From Macrosoma leucophasiata (taxonomy: Eukaryota > Arthropoda > Insecta > Lepidoptera > Hedylidae), in NCBI GenBank assembly GCA_036365455.1, contig JAWQUS010000017.1, positions 4,712,001 through 4,776,000 on the forward strand: 64,000 nt of DNA. The letters run 5' to 3'. The notes under the pieces were generated by a model, which had not been told where the DNA came from, did not search any database, and was given only the letters and a program-made list of their open reading frames with translations. This document shows, piece after piece, positions 1 to 11,880 of the stretch. The position numbers were made by a program, and so were the translations under genes. Each line of letters opens with the position of its first letter. The first letter of the stretch is position 1.

Positions 1-551
1 ACCTACATACCAGGATTGCATAACACTATAGGTAGTAGGTAGTCACCTTGACCGAAGCCTATCTGTTGGTCAAATCGAACCCCTGGCACGCGAGTGGTGG
101 TGTTGTTATGTTAATTCGCTTGTTTCAGCTTGTTAAATGGTGTTATTGTTATGGCCATATGAACATCTTTGTTGATTATATTACGTTGAGTGAGATTGAA
201 GTAACAAGTTATAATTTCTTTTTATTGAAAAAAATAATCATGCTTTGAATTCCTGCATACCTATGCCCAGAATATGCCAGTAATGGTTTCGGGTTTTATG
301 TAATACAGGGACTCTCCGCAGTACCACTGAAAAACTTCCTCATTAGAAAAATCCTATACTTGTCTCTGATTATCTGACCCAGTGTTTGAACTCTAGTAGA
401 TATTGATTACTGTCTGACAATAGAAATACACTGACAAAACCACAACATCGAGGCTTGAGAATAAAACACAGAATCACCAACCTATAGTTGGTTTCTTTCT
501 TATCAGAAAGGAATAAGGAGTGGCAATGTGACTTCATTTGTACCTTCAGCA
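1..551. other. Unassigned AT-rich DNA
   Basis: I see no gene, RNA or recognised repeat here. The reading frames are at most about 66 codons and show no domain or codon signature. Confidence 0.5.
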
Positions 552-558
552 ACTAAAC

Positions 559-740
559 CACACCGCGGACACTCCGCCAAAATTGCATACACAGGTTTCG
601 ATTACACAGACATCAATCAGTGACGTGTATTTACACGCGCACCGTCGCTCATAAGAGGGGAAGGGGTTGAGTGATGCAAGTATATCGGGCGGGAACATCG
701 AAGTGTCCATTCTATACGTAGTATTATTACATATTCTCTG
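559..740 (+). mobile_element. CACACCGCGG repeat family, copy A
   Basis: A 182-bp element running from CACACCGCGGACACTCC to ATATTCTCTG, flanked on both sides by the 7-bp direct repeat ACTAAAC (552-558 and 741-747). Copies B (24148-24360) and C (58491-58713) share both ends and most of the interior, and each also has a 7-bp duplication. No long terminal inverted repeat is visible, only a partial inverted match GGACACT/AGTGTCC inside the ends. I see no coding capacity. It could be a SINE-like or MITE-like element; the class is unresolved. Confidence 0.8.
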
Positions 741-1009
741 ACTAAACCAAAACAGTTAACATAGCTTCTACATTTCCTCGAAAGAATGGTTTTTACGTGC
801 ATACACCCACGTTTTGCGAGTTATATTTACATTCCACGTAATAGAAGGTAGGTCTACAACTTTTTATCGGACGTATTTTAGAAGTCTGAATTGCTACTAA
901 GAATTCATCGATAGGTGGGATCGCAATAACACTTTTACCGGAACATGAAGCTAATGTACTTCTATCGCTATGATTACAACTACGAACACGAAGTTAATTT
1001 TTATTTAAT

Positions 1010-1252
1010 CATGGTGGCAAACCAGCATTCAGTACATAAGGATGGTAAGTGTTGACTGCAGCCTATAGACATTACACAAAAACTGTAGATACTAAAATGT
1101 AGATACGTTGCGAAATGTACGATAGCTGAGGCCTAAGCTCTATAAGCATATATATTGCATCTAACTAGTACACGATAGTGCTAAACACAACCATTTGGTG
1201 GCAGTTAATTAGGTAATGCCTTTTCTCTCGAGGATCGACACTGGAGCTCTAA
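1010..1252 (-). repeat. Decayed metulj-like SINE
   Basis: A divergent minus-strand copy of the abundant roughly 285-bp SINE. The block GTGGCAAAC..GACTGCAGCCTATAGACA (about 1013-1070) and the block ACGATAGTGCTAAACAC..AGGTAATGCC..CTGGAGCTCTA (1171-1250) match the full copies at 45528 and 53848. The middle is heavily eroded. Confidence 0.7.
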
Positions 1253-1253
1253 C

Positions 1254-1388
1254 GGCCAAATACTCAAACGTCTCCTAAATCTAAGTGCGACTTAAAAGTC
1301 TTCTGTCTTTATAAAACACGTTCAAACGATAGAGATAGCGCACATTTGAGTGTTGCTTAAAATTGAGTACCGTTTGAGTATTCGGTCA
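1254..1388. mobile_element. TACTCAAACG MITE, copy 1
   Basis: A short element with inverted ends (CCAAATACTCAAACG at the left, CGTTTGAGTATTCGGTCA at the right). Related copies lie at about 30870-30980 and 25497-25614. All share the interior CTTTTGTCTCTATAAAACAC-like stretch. The flanks TAA (left) and TTA (right) suggest a 3-bp TWA target duplication, which is cleaner in the 30.9-kb copy. Confidence 0.65.
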
Positions 1389-1531
1389 TTAGTTTCTAAG
1401 CAAATAGGTAGTGTCTACTTAAAAATTGATTGTTAGCCTGACTGAACGGAACATCTAAAGCTTTCAGTAGTGGAAACATTATAAGTAATGAAGATATTAT
1501 TGTATCATTTACGATTAGATTTTGTTTTATA

Positions 1532-1578
1532 GCTTTAACTGTCCCACAGCTGGGCAACAGCAGTGGGACAGTTAAAGC
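1532..1578. repeat. Perfect 16-bp hairpin
   Basis: The arms GCTTTAACTGTCCCAC (1532-1547) and GTGGGACAGTTAAAGC (1563-1578) are exact inverted complements around a 15-nt loop. It may be a small fold-back element or a transcribed hairpin; nothing else identifies it. Confidence 0.75.
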
Positions 1579-3364
1579 CTCCCCTCCCCTAGTTTCTACC
1601 ACCTATCGCGGTCCTTTGCAAAGCGATCGAGATCGTCTTACCACCGTTTTCGAGGTCGACCTCCAGAGCGCCGAGCATCCGGGGTCCAAAATCTTGCTAT
1701 TTTAGCCCATTATTCTGCAAACGTGACCCACACACCCCCACTTCGACGATTACATTATGAGTATAAAATAAGAGTTAAAATCTCTTTTTTTCATTATTAA
1801 AGTTTAATCTTTTAGTATCAGTATTCATAACATCAATGTACTTAATTCTGTAGTGCTTAATTTCAAAAAGCTGTATGTATAACAAATTAAATACACTGAA
1901 TAATAAACCCACAGTTCCCCAAGTGTTAGTTTACCGCAACTTTGTAGCTTCTTTCAAAACAACTTTCCAAGAGGCGCGATGATCAGATATACAAAAGTAC
2001 ACCTCATTAACGCGATTCAAAAACGAAGCCGTTATTTGCTGGAAATGCTTCTTTTGCATGAGATGAGACAGATGGGCAAAACAAGGGCAGATAATTGAAA
2101 AAAAAAAGGAAAGAAAATGAAAAACAATTACTGTAGGAAGTAATTAAGGTTACCTTAAGAATAATAACTAGCGCTTATTTTGTCGCAGAGAAATGGCGGA
2201 CCATGGCGATTCAAGGGCCACTTTAGGAGACCCTTAATCCTGAATCAAGAGTACCATGGGTAAAATCTAGGTTAGGTCGAGTGGCTAGAGCTACATTCAT
2301 GTCGGTCACCAGCGTTTGAGGTTATTGCTGACGCTTGACCCCTTTCCATATCTCAATTTGCATTTCGAAAGATTTACCGCTGGTTCTTTCTTTCAAAATA
2401 AGCACCATTGTTAATTTTAATTTTGAACCATTTATTTATACTTAATAGTTATATAATTATAGCATACAGGTACATTGAAATGGACACATTTTGAAATGGT
2501 AAAATTGAGGAATTTGTAATTTTTGTATTATAATTTATAATTCATCTACCCACCTAGATTTTTATAGGCTACAGTTTTACTGACCATTAATGTAAACTGT
2601 ATGCTTTTTTGCCACTTAATGACTTAAAAATAGGGTACATAATAGGATAGTGTTCCCTTAAGCAATTTCTTTCAATGTGAGCGATATTGTCGTACCTACC
2701 TATTCCCAACAGATACTCTGTGGATCACCAGCGCTCCGAGGAGCACATGTTCAGTATAGCTGCTTTACAGGTTTTTGCTCTGCATATTAAGAAAATAATT
2801 GTATTTTAGAACAATAACTATTGTTTATAATCTCGTAAACTCAATTAGGTTAAATGTTATGCCGCCGACTGACCTTAAACATTATCGTAATGTTAAAGCT
2901 GCCTTGGCTCACTGTATTGATTACGCAAATGCTCTCATTAGGTCCAAATGATATGTTCTTGCTGGTATTTCTATATGCCTGCGATGTATAGGGTTGCGAA
3001 AACCCCTGTCAGTCTCAGAAGATTAACACTTCCTCGTCCAAAGGTGGGGTGCTTATTGACATCTCCGGACACGTTGCCAAACTCTGAGGGTTGCACTTGG
3101 AAACATCCAGAAAATAAAAAACCCCAATAGCACTTATTATCCCACTCTCCCCGATCCCGCAATCGAAACCGATGTCCGGGGTCTCCAGTCTTCGGGGAGT
3201 AGTAGTAGCCAAGTAAGATGCGTCTAAATCAGAATCAAAGGTTGAAATCTAGTCTAGGTGGTTCTTCCGGGGTGGCCCTAGCCGTCTTTTCCATATAGGC
3301 TAATTCCGACCCGGGTATTGCAACCAGGATCTCAGGCTTCAGCATCTCGATTGCAACCATCTGA
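1579..3364. other. Unassigned DNA with a GC-rich patch
   Basis: No gene is supported. The segment from about 2990 to 3330 is richer in G+C than its surroundings and may be an unrecognised repeat. Short overlapping frames there on both strands lack any domain. Confidence 0.45.
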
Positions 3365-3373
3365 CCAAAGAAG

Positions 3374-3700
3374 ACCATCTGACCGAATCAGAAATGAGGA
3401 GATCCGCATGAGAACCAAAGTTACCGACATAGCTCACCGAATAGCGAGACTCAAGTGGCAGTGGGCAGGGCACATAGCTCGACGAACTGACGGCCGTTGG
3501 GGCAGAGCAGTTCTCGAGTGGCGACCGCGTACCGGAAAGCGAAGCGTAGGCAGGCCTCCCACAAGATGGACCGACGACCTGGTGAAGGTCGCGGGCAATC
3601 GCTGGATGAGGGCGGCCCAGGACCGTTCGTTGTGGCATTCTTTGGGGGAGGCCTTTGTTCAGCAGTGGACGTATCTTGGCTGAAATGATGATGATGATGA
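3374..3700 (+). mobile_element. RTE-1 3' fragment (5'-truncated)
   Basis: The last part of the RTE-1 element whose full copy lies at 35794-38963. It encodes the conserved C-terminal stretch with RIRNEEIR, LKWQWAGHIARRTDGRWG and VGRPPTRWTDDL, then a TGA stop and an ATGATGATGATGA tail. The 9-bp repeat CCAAAGAAG borders both sides (3365-3373 and 3701-3709), as expected for 5'-truncated target-primed reverse transcription. The frame is open from 3318 to 3683, but the first part of it is host flank. Confidence 0.9.
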
Positions 3701-3709
3701 CCAAAGAAG

Positions 3710-4296
3710 CAGTCAAGTGTCTTATATTGCTCATTCTCTTATAAAACCCTCTCTCAGAATGGGTAGTAAGAGCTACTTCGAGTACATATTAAAGGAATAT
3801 GAAACATTAATCTTAAATATTGCGTAAATGTAAATTGGTGAAATGGTTGTTGAAACAGCAGCTCGATTTATAAACGCATTACGAGTAAAAGGATGCAAAA
3901 ATAATTCCACTAAGAGCACTTAAGAGCTTAAACAGTTAATACAAATGAAAATAACAAACAAACCAAGAAGACACTGTCTACAGCGTTCAGAGAAAACGGA
4001 TGCCGCTGGGACCGCAACTAATGGATCACGTTCCGCAATTAGCTTCTTTGAATCGGACGTAAATTACCTCACCAAAGTTTTGCATATGAATACAGAATAA
4101 AGGCCAACTCGCATGGTGCCGGCCTGCCTCAAGGACACATTTTTAAATAATTTAAAATTAATTCACAAATTCCAATTATAAGCTGTAAAATTACGCTTGT
4201 GTATTGGAAGACAGAGACGACCACTTTTTGGAAGACCTCCCCGGAAAAAGGAGCTCGTCAAAAATGGCCTATGTAATGGTCGGAAGTTGAAAAATG
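3710..4296. other. Unassigned DNA
   Basis: No gene, RNA or repeat was recognised between the RTE-1 fragment and the 5S-SINE fragment. Confidence 0.45.
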
Positions 4297-4309
4297 TATG
4301 TAGACATTC

Positions 4310-4550
4310 CGTTTCCGTGCTTCGGAGGGCACGTTAAGCCGTCGGTCCCGGTTGCTATCGATAGATAGCAGTCGTTAAGCCTTGTCGGACGGACGCCTTA
4401 TGGGCGGTTTGAAACATCCGACAGCGGGTTGTCCACGTGGTTGTCCGTTTGAGCAGCGTGGTGGAGTAAGCTCCAGGCCCCCCCTCCAAAAGGGGAGAGA
4501 CTTGTGTCCAGCAGTGGGACGTATAATGGGTTGCCATTATTATTATTATA
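4310..4550 (+). mobile_element. 5S-headed SINE, 5'-truncated copy
   Basis: This copy begins inside the body of the SINE (TTTCCGTGCTTCGGAGGGC) and ends with AGCAGTGGGACGTATAATGG, then TTGCCATTATTATTATTATA. A perfect 13-bp direct repeat, TATGTAGACATTC, flanks it (4297-4309 and 4551-4563). It lacks the 5S-like head present in the copies at 17427-17777 and 44394-44750. The truncation, ATT-rich tail and duplication are the marks of LINE-driven insertion. Confidence 0.88.
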
Positions 4551-4563
4551 TATGTAGACATTC

Positions 4564-6052
4564 GATATTTGGCTATCACGCAAAATGAAAGTTACAGACT
4601 GCCTTGACTGTCCTATCTAATAACGAATAAACCTGCTGCATACAGAAGAAATCAATATTTTGTGCAATCAATATTCGTTAAAAATGCTACCGACATCAAA
4701 CAAATGAGTACATTACAACGCAGGTACGTAATTAAACATGTCTGTCTAGTTGCATTGTTTTTTGTTTTCTAACTGTACTGTCGCGTTGTGATGAGTAATT
4801 GGACACGCGGTTAAATTCGAAATCCCAACATGATACATAATAGGTGTACATAATTTTTGGACAACCTCAGGATTTTGCATGATTTGAATTAATTTGCCTG
4901 TAGGAGACAATTCTAGACGATAGTTGTAACATAGACCTGTTTTACTAAAAATAATTTCAATCGAGGAACCGCAAGAACAAAAGATCAACATGGATTTAAT
5001 TTTCTCTGAAGTCGTAAAATACGAATTGATGAGTCAGTAAAAATGACTGGTATGTTTATCTTCATACGTACCAAGAATATTTCATAAGAAGAACTTCACT
5101 TGTCAAGTTCATGTACGGTCGCAGATGCGCAAGCTTTTTTGCATTCGTTCAATTTACTTAGCATGACAGAAGATGTAAATGTCTATAAAATGTCCCATCA
5201 CAGGGCAACGGCCGACTCCTTTCCGACGAGATTTGAGAGCGTTACCCTTCTGAATTGACATGGCACGTGTTAAAGGTATAGCATCGACCAGGTATAACAG
5301 GCATGGAAAACATCTGATATTTTTTTACGATACACTTGGAAACCATAAGAAAATATTACGTCTTCGTTACAGGCACGTGTATATTAACATTAACTTAGTG
5401 TAGAGGTAAACGATACATAAAAGACGTTGAAGACATATATGTTTGCTTATTAGCAATTTTGAGGCTTTAGGTTTGATGTTTTTCTTTCATTTATATCAAA
5501 TTCCTTCTTTTATCTTTTGCGTTATTAACTCATAATGAGCAGTAGAGTAAACATAGTTTAGCATTAAGGTATAATGAAGCTATAGTTTATAAACAGCTAG
5601 AAGAAATGCTACATTTTATGTTGAGCGATAGCATTCCATCAATAAGACCGGCAGTAGGCTGCTTCATGAATTCGATCCGTCTGAAGGAATTGGATTTATC
5701 TTTGTGAAGTTACAAATGTAACAAATTTATTTTCACATAGACCTACTTTTGGAACACATCACATTAATTTTCGAACAGACGAACTTTGCCCAAATCTCTA
5801 AATACAAACGTATGTAAGTAAAATCTTAAACAATACAGATGACCGTATCATCCATAATGTATACAGCACTTTCTGTTGTGTTCATAATGTCGTGTTCCCT
5901 AACGGGGGCACAAACGAAATCGATAATGCTGACGTCACGACACGATAATCTACACACGATCGAATTGACGATAACGGTTAACGAACCGACGGATGAAGTT
6001 GGGTGTTTTTGAATACAATTTTTTTTATATTTTTGACGACGTTTGTCCTAAA
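4564..6052. other. Unassigned AT-rich DNA
   Basis: No feature is supported. The longest frame, at 4746-4991 on the minus strand (81 codons), has no recognisable domain. Confidence 0.45.
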
Positions 6053-6060
6053 GCTAGAGG

Positions 6061-6407
6061 CAGTGGCGGATTTACAAATTTGCCGCCAGTAGGCTATTCA
6101 ATTTTTGCCGCCAGTAGGCTATTCAATTTTTGCCGCCTGTATATTTCGATATCGTAGTAGTCCACAATCATATCAATTATATTCTCTATCAATAAAATTC
6201 TAACTTCATGTTTTAGGCTTCGTCATCCTCGTTACATCAACTTTTTTCTATGGTTAGAATCATTGAGAACTATGGTCTGAATCTTGATAATTTTAACAGT
6301 TATTTTGTGTAAATAGAAATAAAAAAATTATGAACTAAATCTGCCGCCCCTTAAAATTTGCCGCCCTAGGCTCCAGCCTACTCAGCCTGCTGTTAAATCC
6401 GCCACTG
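6061..6407. mobile_element. hAT-type MITE (CAGTGGCGGATTTA ends)
   Basis: A 347-bp element with perfect 14-bp terminal inverted repeats, CAGTGGCGGATTTA and TAAATCCGCCACTG. The 8-bp flanks GCTAGAGG (6053-6060) and GCTAGAAG (6408-6415) match at 7 of 8 positions. The CA..TG ends and 8-bp duplication are typical of the hAT superfamily. Inside, a 25-26-bp unit containing TTGCCGCCAGTAGGCTATTC is tandemly duplicated (about 6080-6130). No transposase frame is present, so it is non-autonomous. Confidence 0.88.
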
Positions 6408-6415
6408 GCTAGAAG

Positions 6416-9400
6416 TGTCGCATTTTGAGTTTGAGTTTGAGTTATGGATGGACTAAGTGAATGAAAAGATGAATTCTGTCAACAAGTGAAAGCATTAGTT
6501 AGCTTTTCTAGGTATAAAAATATCGCAAACCCTGTGAGACCCTGAGAGATTCCTGGTCTGAAATAGGATATTTAATATACGAATGCTGAGACCAATTCTC
6601 CCAACAGATCAAACAGCTGTCTCTTTTGGGGGAATCGTTTTGACACCACTGTACTTTTGCGATGGCAGTTATTCACCCTTGGAACATGATTGTGGTTTCA
6701 TGCGTAAATAATTATGTGACTGTACTTTTTGAAGGCATGAGCGTCACAAGAACTTTGGACTTTGTAGTTTCTAGTCGCAGTTTTGTCCGTATCCAGGTAG
6801 CAAACCATCTTATGTTTAAGACGGTGTTAACGTTCGAATAACAACGAACAATAAAATCATGTGGATTGGATATTGCAATGCCTTTTTAGACAAACGGATT
6901 AAAGTGTAGAACTAAGATCGTCAATAATGGATCGAGATCCAATATTGGGACTAGCCTATGTCATTTTAACGCGTTGGCAATACATCGCGGGATCGCTTGT
7001 CCTCCACATGTTTCTGAATAATTACCAATCAATTTACGACCAATATTTACTTTGACAAAACAAAAGAAACATTAAGAAGGGATTTTATAGTTTACATTGT
7101 AACAGAAATGATAATACCGAACGGGCTTATTCAGTCCGCTCTTATGATTGACAAAATAATTTGAATACTATTTTTTACACAAAAGCTCGGCATGACTCAA
7201 ACGACGCATACAATGAATGTGTACCTCACACACGTTGACATATAGTAAAATATAGTACAACGTCCAATACGAACAATCACATCGAGCAGAACCGTCCAAA
7301 TATTTGAGTTTCGCGTACAAATATCAGCCTAACCGAATTGAACCTTTGGAAATTAGCTCGCCCACCATTACAATACCACCCACCGAATAAAATGTTGTGA
7401 GCTTAGTAATGAATTATCACGTTGCAGTGGAAAAAAATTGCAGGTTACTTGAAATACTATTGGAAATTCAATTTACTGTGGCAATTTTCTCACAATGCAA
7501 AGATTGAGGGGCACAAGACAGCACACGATTTTTCCTTAAAAAAAAAAACAGTAAGATCTAATGGCCCCATCATTAGAAAGTATCCATAGCTCTCTGAAGT
7601 CTTTCCGAAAACAAAATCCTCTTGTCCCAAGTTAATTTAAAAAAACAAATAGCAGTTTTGAAACGCAAGTTAAACTTATCCACGATTTAAGGAATAGGAT
7701 TTCATTTATCTTATTGTTTTTCGGTTATTTCGACCAATACAATTTAGAGAATATTTTAGTTTACTTCCTTATTATATATTTGTGAGGCTTTTAAATACTT
7801 GCATAATCGACATATTATATTTATAAATTATAATAAAGACGAAGCGAAAGAATCAACAAGTTTGATAAGTTAGGTAACTTTAGAAGAAGGTTTACATTAC
7901 AATATTTTTGCTATATTCACACAATGCATCTACCATTACAATATTGCAGGTCCAAAGTCAGAAACAACATGCACGCGACGGTGAATGTGAACGATGCATT
8001 TCTCTGCCATTACCCAAATGTCCCTGCACATTGACATTTCGAACTGCACGCAAACCCCGTTTGCATACCGCGTGCTTTTGTTTTCTGTCATATCCGGAGT
8101 GGTTTTATTTAGTGTTAACTTAATATAATTGCTGTTAGGAATTAGGTATGACCAATTTATACCCAATTTCATAGTCCATGCAAAATACCCCAACGTTTTT
8201 CAGACGTTTTCATACATGAAACTATTGACAGTTTCCAATATAAAAACAGAGCGATTTATCAGTTTCTTTTAACAGGATTGACACAGGTACTCAAACTCCA
8301 TAAAAGACTAAAGGACAGAAGCAACAGGTAGGTACCTACTTTTGTATGATAACACCAGAAATAGGTTTACGTTTTAATTTAGGCTTTGTTTTATTCACAT
8401 AACAATTCTACACAAAGACACAAATCATTGTTCTGTAACAACAACAACAAACTATACCGGAATTTTACACAAAAATCGTAGCAGTTATTCAATTTCATAA
8501 AAAAATACAAGTTAAAATGATAACTACAAAGCGAACTTGTATCAAGTATTAAAATACTTTCAATTTCAACTGTCAAACGAATAGATAAAACAAATTGTTT
8601 ACGCACCTCTTTACACAGGCGGGAACACAAGCAATCCAAAACACTGGCAAATTGCACTATTCGCGACGAAAAAGTTCGGATGTGGAAAGAGCGCGCGTAG
8701 CGGTGACGCGGCGGACGCCGACGGGTAGACTGCCAGTGCACTGGTCCAACGAAGAATTTCGTCCATCGATTCCACGCTATAGATGCACTACGGTGCAGAC
8801 ACATAAAAACTTGCAATAACCTTTTTTATTTTCCCCTTGCGAGATTTATTTTATAGTGTAACGGATGAGACGGTAATGAAAACTGAAATGGGTTTAACAA
8901 GATTCTCGGATGATGTCTGCTATTCTTTATTGCGCTGAAAAATTAGTTTCTGAACTAAGAGTTGAAGTTGTGGTCTCTTTTGATGAGATAGATATTTCTA
9001 TTAAAACTCTTATCAACGACAAAAATCTAAGATTACAAGAGACACCAATCAACCTGAGAACAATTTATTTGGCACAATCCGAGATTGATGCCCAATTGAC
9101 TGCAGTTTCATCGTCTAGTGTAGGTTCAGTCTCTCATACAAAAACCGGATCGATGCTGATCGTGACAGCATCAATATTATTGATGGTGTCGTGATCCAAA
9201 ATAATTGATTCCATTTTAGGACCTAACGGGTCCTTGTTATTTAAGTTTTTAATTATATAACCTAGAGCGTATGAGGAAACAAAACTAAGCATTTTTGGGC
9301 AAAAAAATACGCAGATCATCGAGAAGTGCATTCAAGAGGGTGCAGGGCTGAAGAACTCTATTTATCAATACTACCCTAGTCCAGTTCGACTGTGACAAAT

Positions 9401-9989
9401 CTTTAAGCCTTTCAGTTTTACGTCAATATAAATTACTCTGTCATTTGGTGAGTCCACCACCTTCTCCTAAATGAAAATTCAGGATCCACCACTGATGTAG
9501 ACTATGTGTAATATCTGTATTACTTGTTGCAACTTTTATTATTGATGCCGCATCCACGAACCAGACTCGTAAGGCGCCAGCAGACGGTGTGCGCACAACA
9601 AAGCAATGTCAACGTCCGCACTGAGACGATGACCGACGGAAATGCAATACTGAATGCAGCCGTCTATGCATTTCGTGCATTCGTACTCCGAAACGCTGAG
9701 CGTGTTGAAAGCTAATGATCGTGTAATTTACCGTATCACGATATTTTGGACGATGTTACGAAAGGTTGAGGATTTACTTTATTACCGACAACGCTCATTA
9801 CGAAAGCAAAATGTTGAATTTTATGAATTTCCGTCTACGTTTTCGTGTAGCGGTAAACTGTAAAAGCACCCAATAGTCTCCATAATTATAGAGGGGAATA
9901 CGGGATAAGTATTCTTGTCAAGTGAGTTCTTCGCTTGGGTTATGATCGCTTAGAGAACTAGCTCGACGAAGGTTGCTATCACATTTTTT
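6416..9989. other. Unassigned DNA with one CpG-rich patch
   Basis: No gene can be assigned. A CpG-rich island of about 200 bp at 8610-8800 stands out from AT-rich surroundings; on the minus strand it ends in AAAGAGGTGCGTAA, which resembles a splice donor. An ATG frame at 8910-9194 (plus, 94 codons) has no recognised domain. I treat both only as candidates. Confidence 0.4.
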
Positions 9990-10204
9990 AGGGTTCCGTA
10001 GTAAACAAGGAATCCTTATAGTTTCGCCATGTTCGTCTGTCTGTCTGTCTATCTGTCTGTCTGTCCGTCCTCGGTTTAGCGCAAAAACTATTAGTACTAG
10101 AGACTTGAAATTTGGCACAAGTATACATTTTTACTACGCCGACGACTACGAAAGTGGTAGAATAAAACATGACATTTTTTTTTATTTAGGGTAGGTACAT
10201 GTAA

Positions 10205-11332
10205 GGGGCCATCCATAAATTACGTCACACGTAAATGGGGAGGGAGGGTATCACCGAAATGTGACAATGTGTGACAAGGGGCAGGAGGGGTCGAAAGTTT
10301 TGTGACGTCACATGTTAAAATTTAAAATACTGAAACGTGAAATCTAGATGTGAATAAAAAACTCTAAAAATCTACGAACTTGATCTATATTTATCAATAA
10401 TTCACTATATTTATTGATTCGAGTGAGACTCAACTTCACAAGAATTTTGAATGGTAAGGGTTTAAATAGGTTTAAGTCGTCTGCGAGTGCTCGCTCGCTT
10501 TTCTACCGTTCCGCGCGTCGGTTGTTAGCGAGACCTGCGACAAGTACTGCCACATGCGCCGGCGCAGTGGCTTCAATACGTTCCTATTGTTTACTTGACC
10601 ATTGTCTTTTGCCGAGTGACAGTCAAAGTTATCTCAGTTTACTTATTTTAATATTTTTAATTTATCATTAAATTATTTTAAAATGAATAAAAAGATAGAT
10701 TTAGGTATTCTCTACCGTAGATTATTTGACGCCTATAGTGTAGCCTATGCTGACAAAAAAAACAAGTAATACAAGACGAAGTTAATACCTTAATAAAAAA
10801 CAAGAGATGTTACCTATAACAAAAATTCGTCCTCAAAGAATTGCAGCTAGACGTGCCCGAGAAATTCTCTGTTTAATGAATGATGACGATGCTTTATGGA
10901 TTTAAGAAAATGATGTCGACATAAAGGATGTTCCTGATGTTCAAATTAAGAACGAAAATGAAGTGCCTGATTTACCAGTAATTGCTGATATAAAAGAGTG
11001 GATCCAAAGCCCATGGACACTAGATAATTAAGTTTTTTATATATATAATTAACGTAATTAGTCGTTTATTGTTTTTTAACTAGTCGTTGTTTTTTCAGTT
11101 ATCTGAAATATTGGAATTTATGTTGATTTTATAAGATTATTTAATAAAAATAAGCAAAAAATGGAAAAAGCTGTTTTCTCTCGATTATTTTTGAGTACAT
11201 GAATAAATTTTAAAAATATGTGACGTCACATCAGGAGGGGGGGGCTTATAAAAATGTGACAACCTGTGACAAGGACGGGGGGAGGGGTCCAAAAGTCCCG
11301 AAATTCGTGTGACGTAATTTATGGATGGCCCC
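10205..11332 (+). mobile_element. TIR transposon, GGGGCCATCCATAAATTACG ends
   Basis: A 1,128-bp element with matching inverted ends: GGGGCCATCCATAAATTACG at the left, its complement ending GGATGGCCCC at the right. Subterminal regions also pair (TGTGACAAGGGG and TGTGACAAGGACGGGG; GTGACGTCACAT on both sides). TAA flanks both ends (10202-10204 and 11333-11335). The uninterrupted repeat at about 44813-44840 reads ACATGTAACGCGCGGATA, so exactly one TAA was duplicated on insertion. A 3-bp TWA duplication fits the PIF/Harbinger superfamily, but the end sequence alone does not prove it. Confidence 0.88.
10683..11031 (+). pseudogene. Decayed ORF inside the TIR transposon
   Basis: Broken reading frames lie between the transposon's ends. 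One starts at ATG 10683 (MNKKIDLGILYRRLFDAY) and stops at about 10770. After a frame change another runs from ATG 10807 (MLPITKIRPQRIAARRAR) through a TAA at 10903-10905 and stays open to a TAA at 11029-11031, encoding a strongly acidic C-terminal part (ENDVDIKDVPDVQIKNENE). Composition looks like a once-coding, charged protein of roughly 110-120 residues. I do not recognise a transposase catalytic domain, so it may be an accessory protein or a remnant end of a deleted transposase gene. Confidence 0.45.
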
Positions 11333-11880
11333 TAACGCGCGGATATTTTTTATTTTTATTTTTCGATTTCTATGTAGTGTGGCATATCGTTTGATAAGTC
11401 TTTTTAAAAATGTAAGGAGTGATGAGTGAAGAGAAGGGTTCGTGACTTATTAAGCTTCAAAGGACCAATTTTAGTTAGAGTCAAGTGTCCCCCCTAACGA
11501 AACTACTAAACGATTGTTGTTAGAAATTCAAACGATACGGAAATAGTAGCCATATATTCCATAGTTCCAAATGCGGGAACTTCTAAATGGTCCTAAGTAG
11601 TTTTTTAGTTAGATTGTATGTAAGCATATATGATTGTTTGTTCTCCTCAAGAAAATAAAATAAAATAAAAAAAATATATAATGAAATTAAAAGGAATACT
11701 ATCACACTTATGTTGGCTTTACAAGTTTGCGCGTAATAGTCGACCAAATGCATTTTACTCCAAAATTTCGAACAACTCCATAGAAAACATTTATTTGTTT
11801 TTTTTCATTACATCTCTTACTTTGTAACTACGGAACCCTACACTGCGCGTGGCCCGACACGCACTTGATCGGTTTTTTTA

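Larger units (their letters stand above)
9990..11880 (+). repeat. GGGTTCCGTAG Lepidoptera-type repeat (split)
   Basis: It starts AGGGTTCCGTAGTAAACAAG, passes through a CTGT-rich simple tract (10034-10068: TCTGTCTGTCTGTCTATCTG) and GACTTGAAATTTGGCACAAG, and ends with TACGGAACCCTACACTGCGC, GGCCCGACACGCACTTG and a T-run. The start and the near-end are inverted (GGGTTCCGTAG versus ctACGGAACCC). Related copies are at 13858-14025 (minus, 5' end only) and 44341-45252. This copy is interrupted by the transposon at 10205-11332. I recognise the pattern as common in moth and butterfly genomes but do not know its formal class. Confidence 0.8.

Noticed and set aside
8910..9194. 94-codon ORF with codon-like texture
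   Set aside because: No homology I recognise; could be a retroelement relic but cannot be supported.
10414..10671. 85-codon ORF in the TIR transposon
   Set aside because: Basic, low-complexity translation in a different frame from the decayed coding remnant; no domain.
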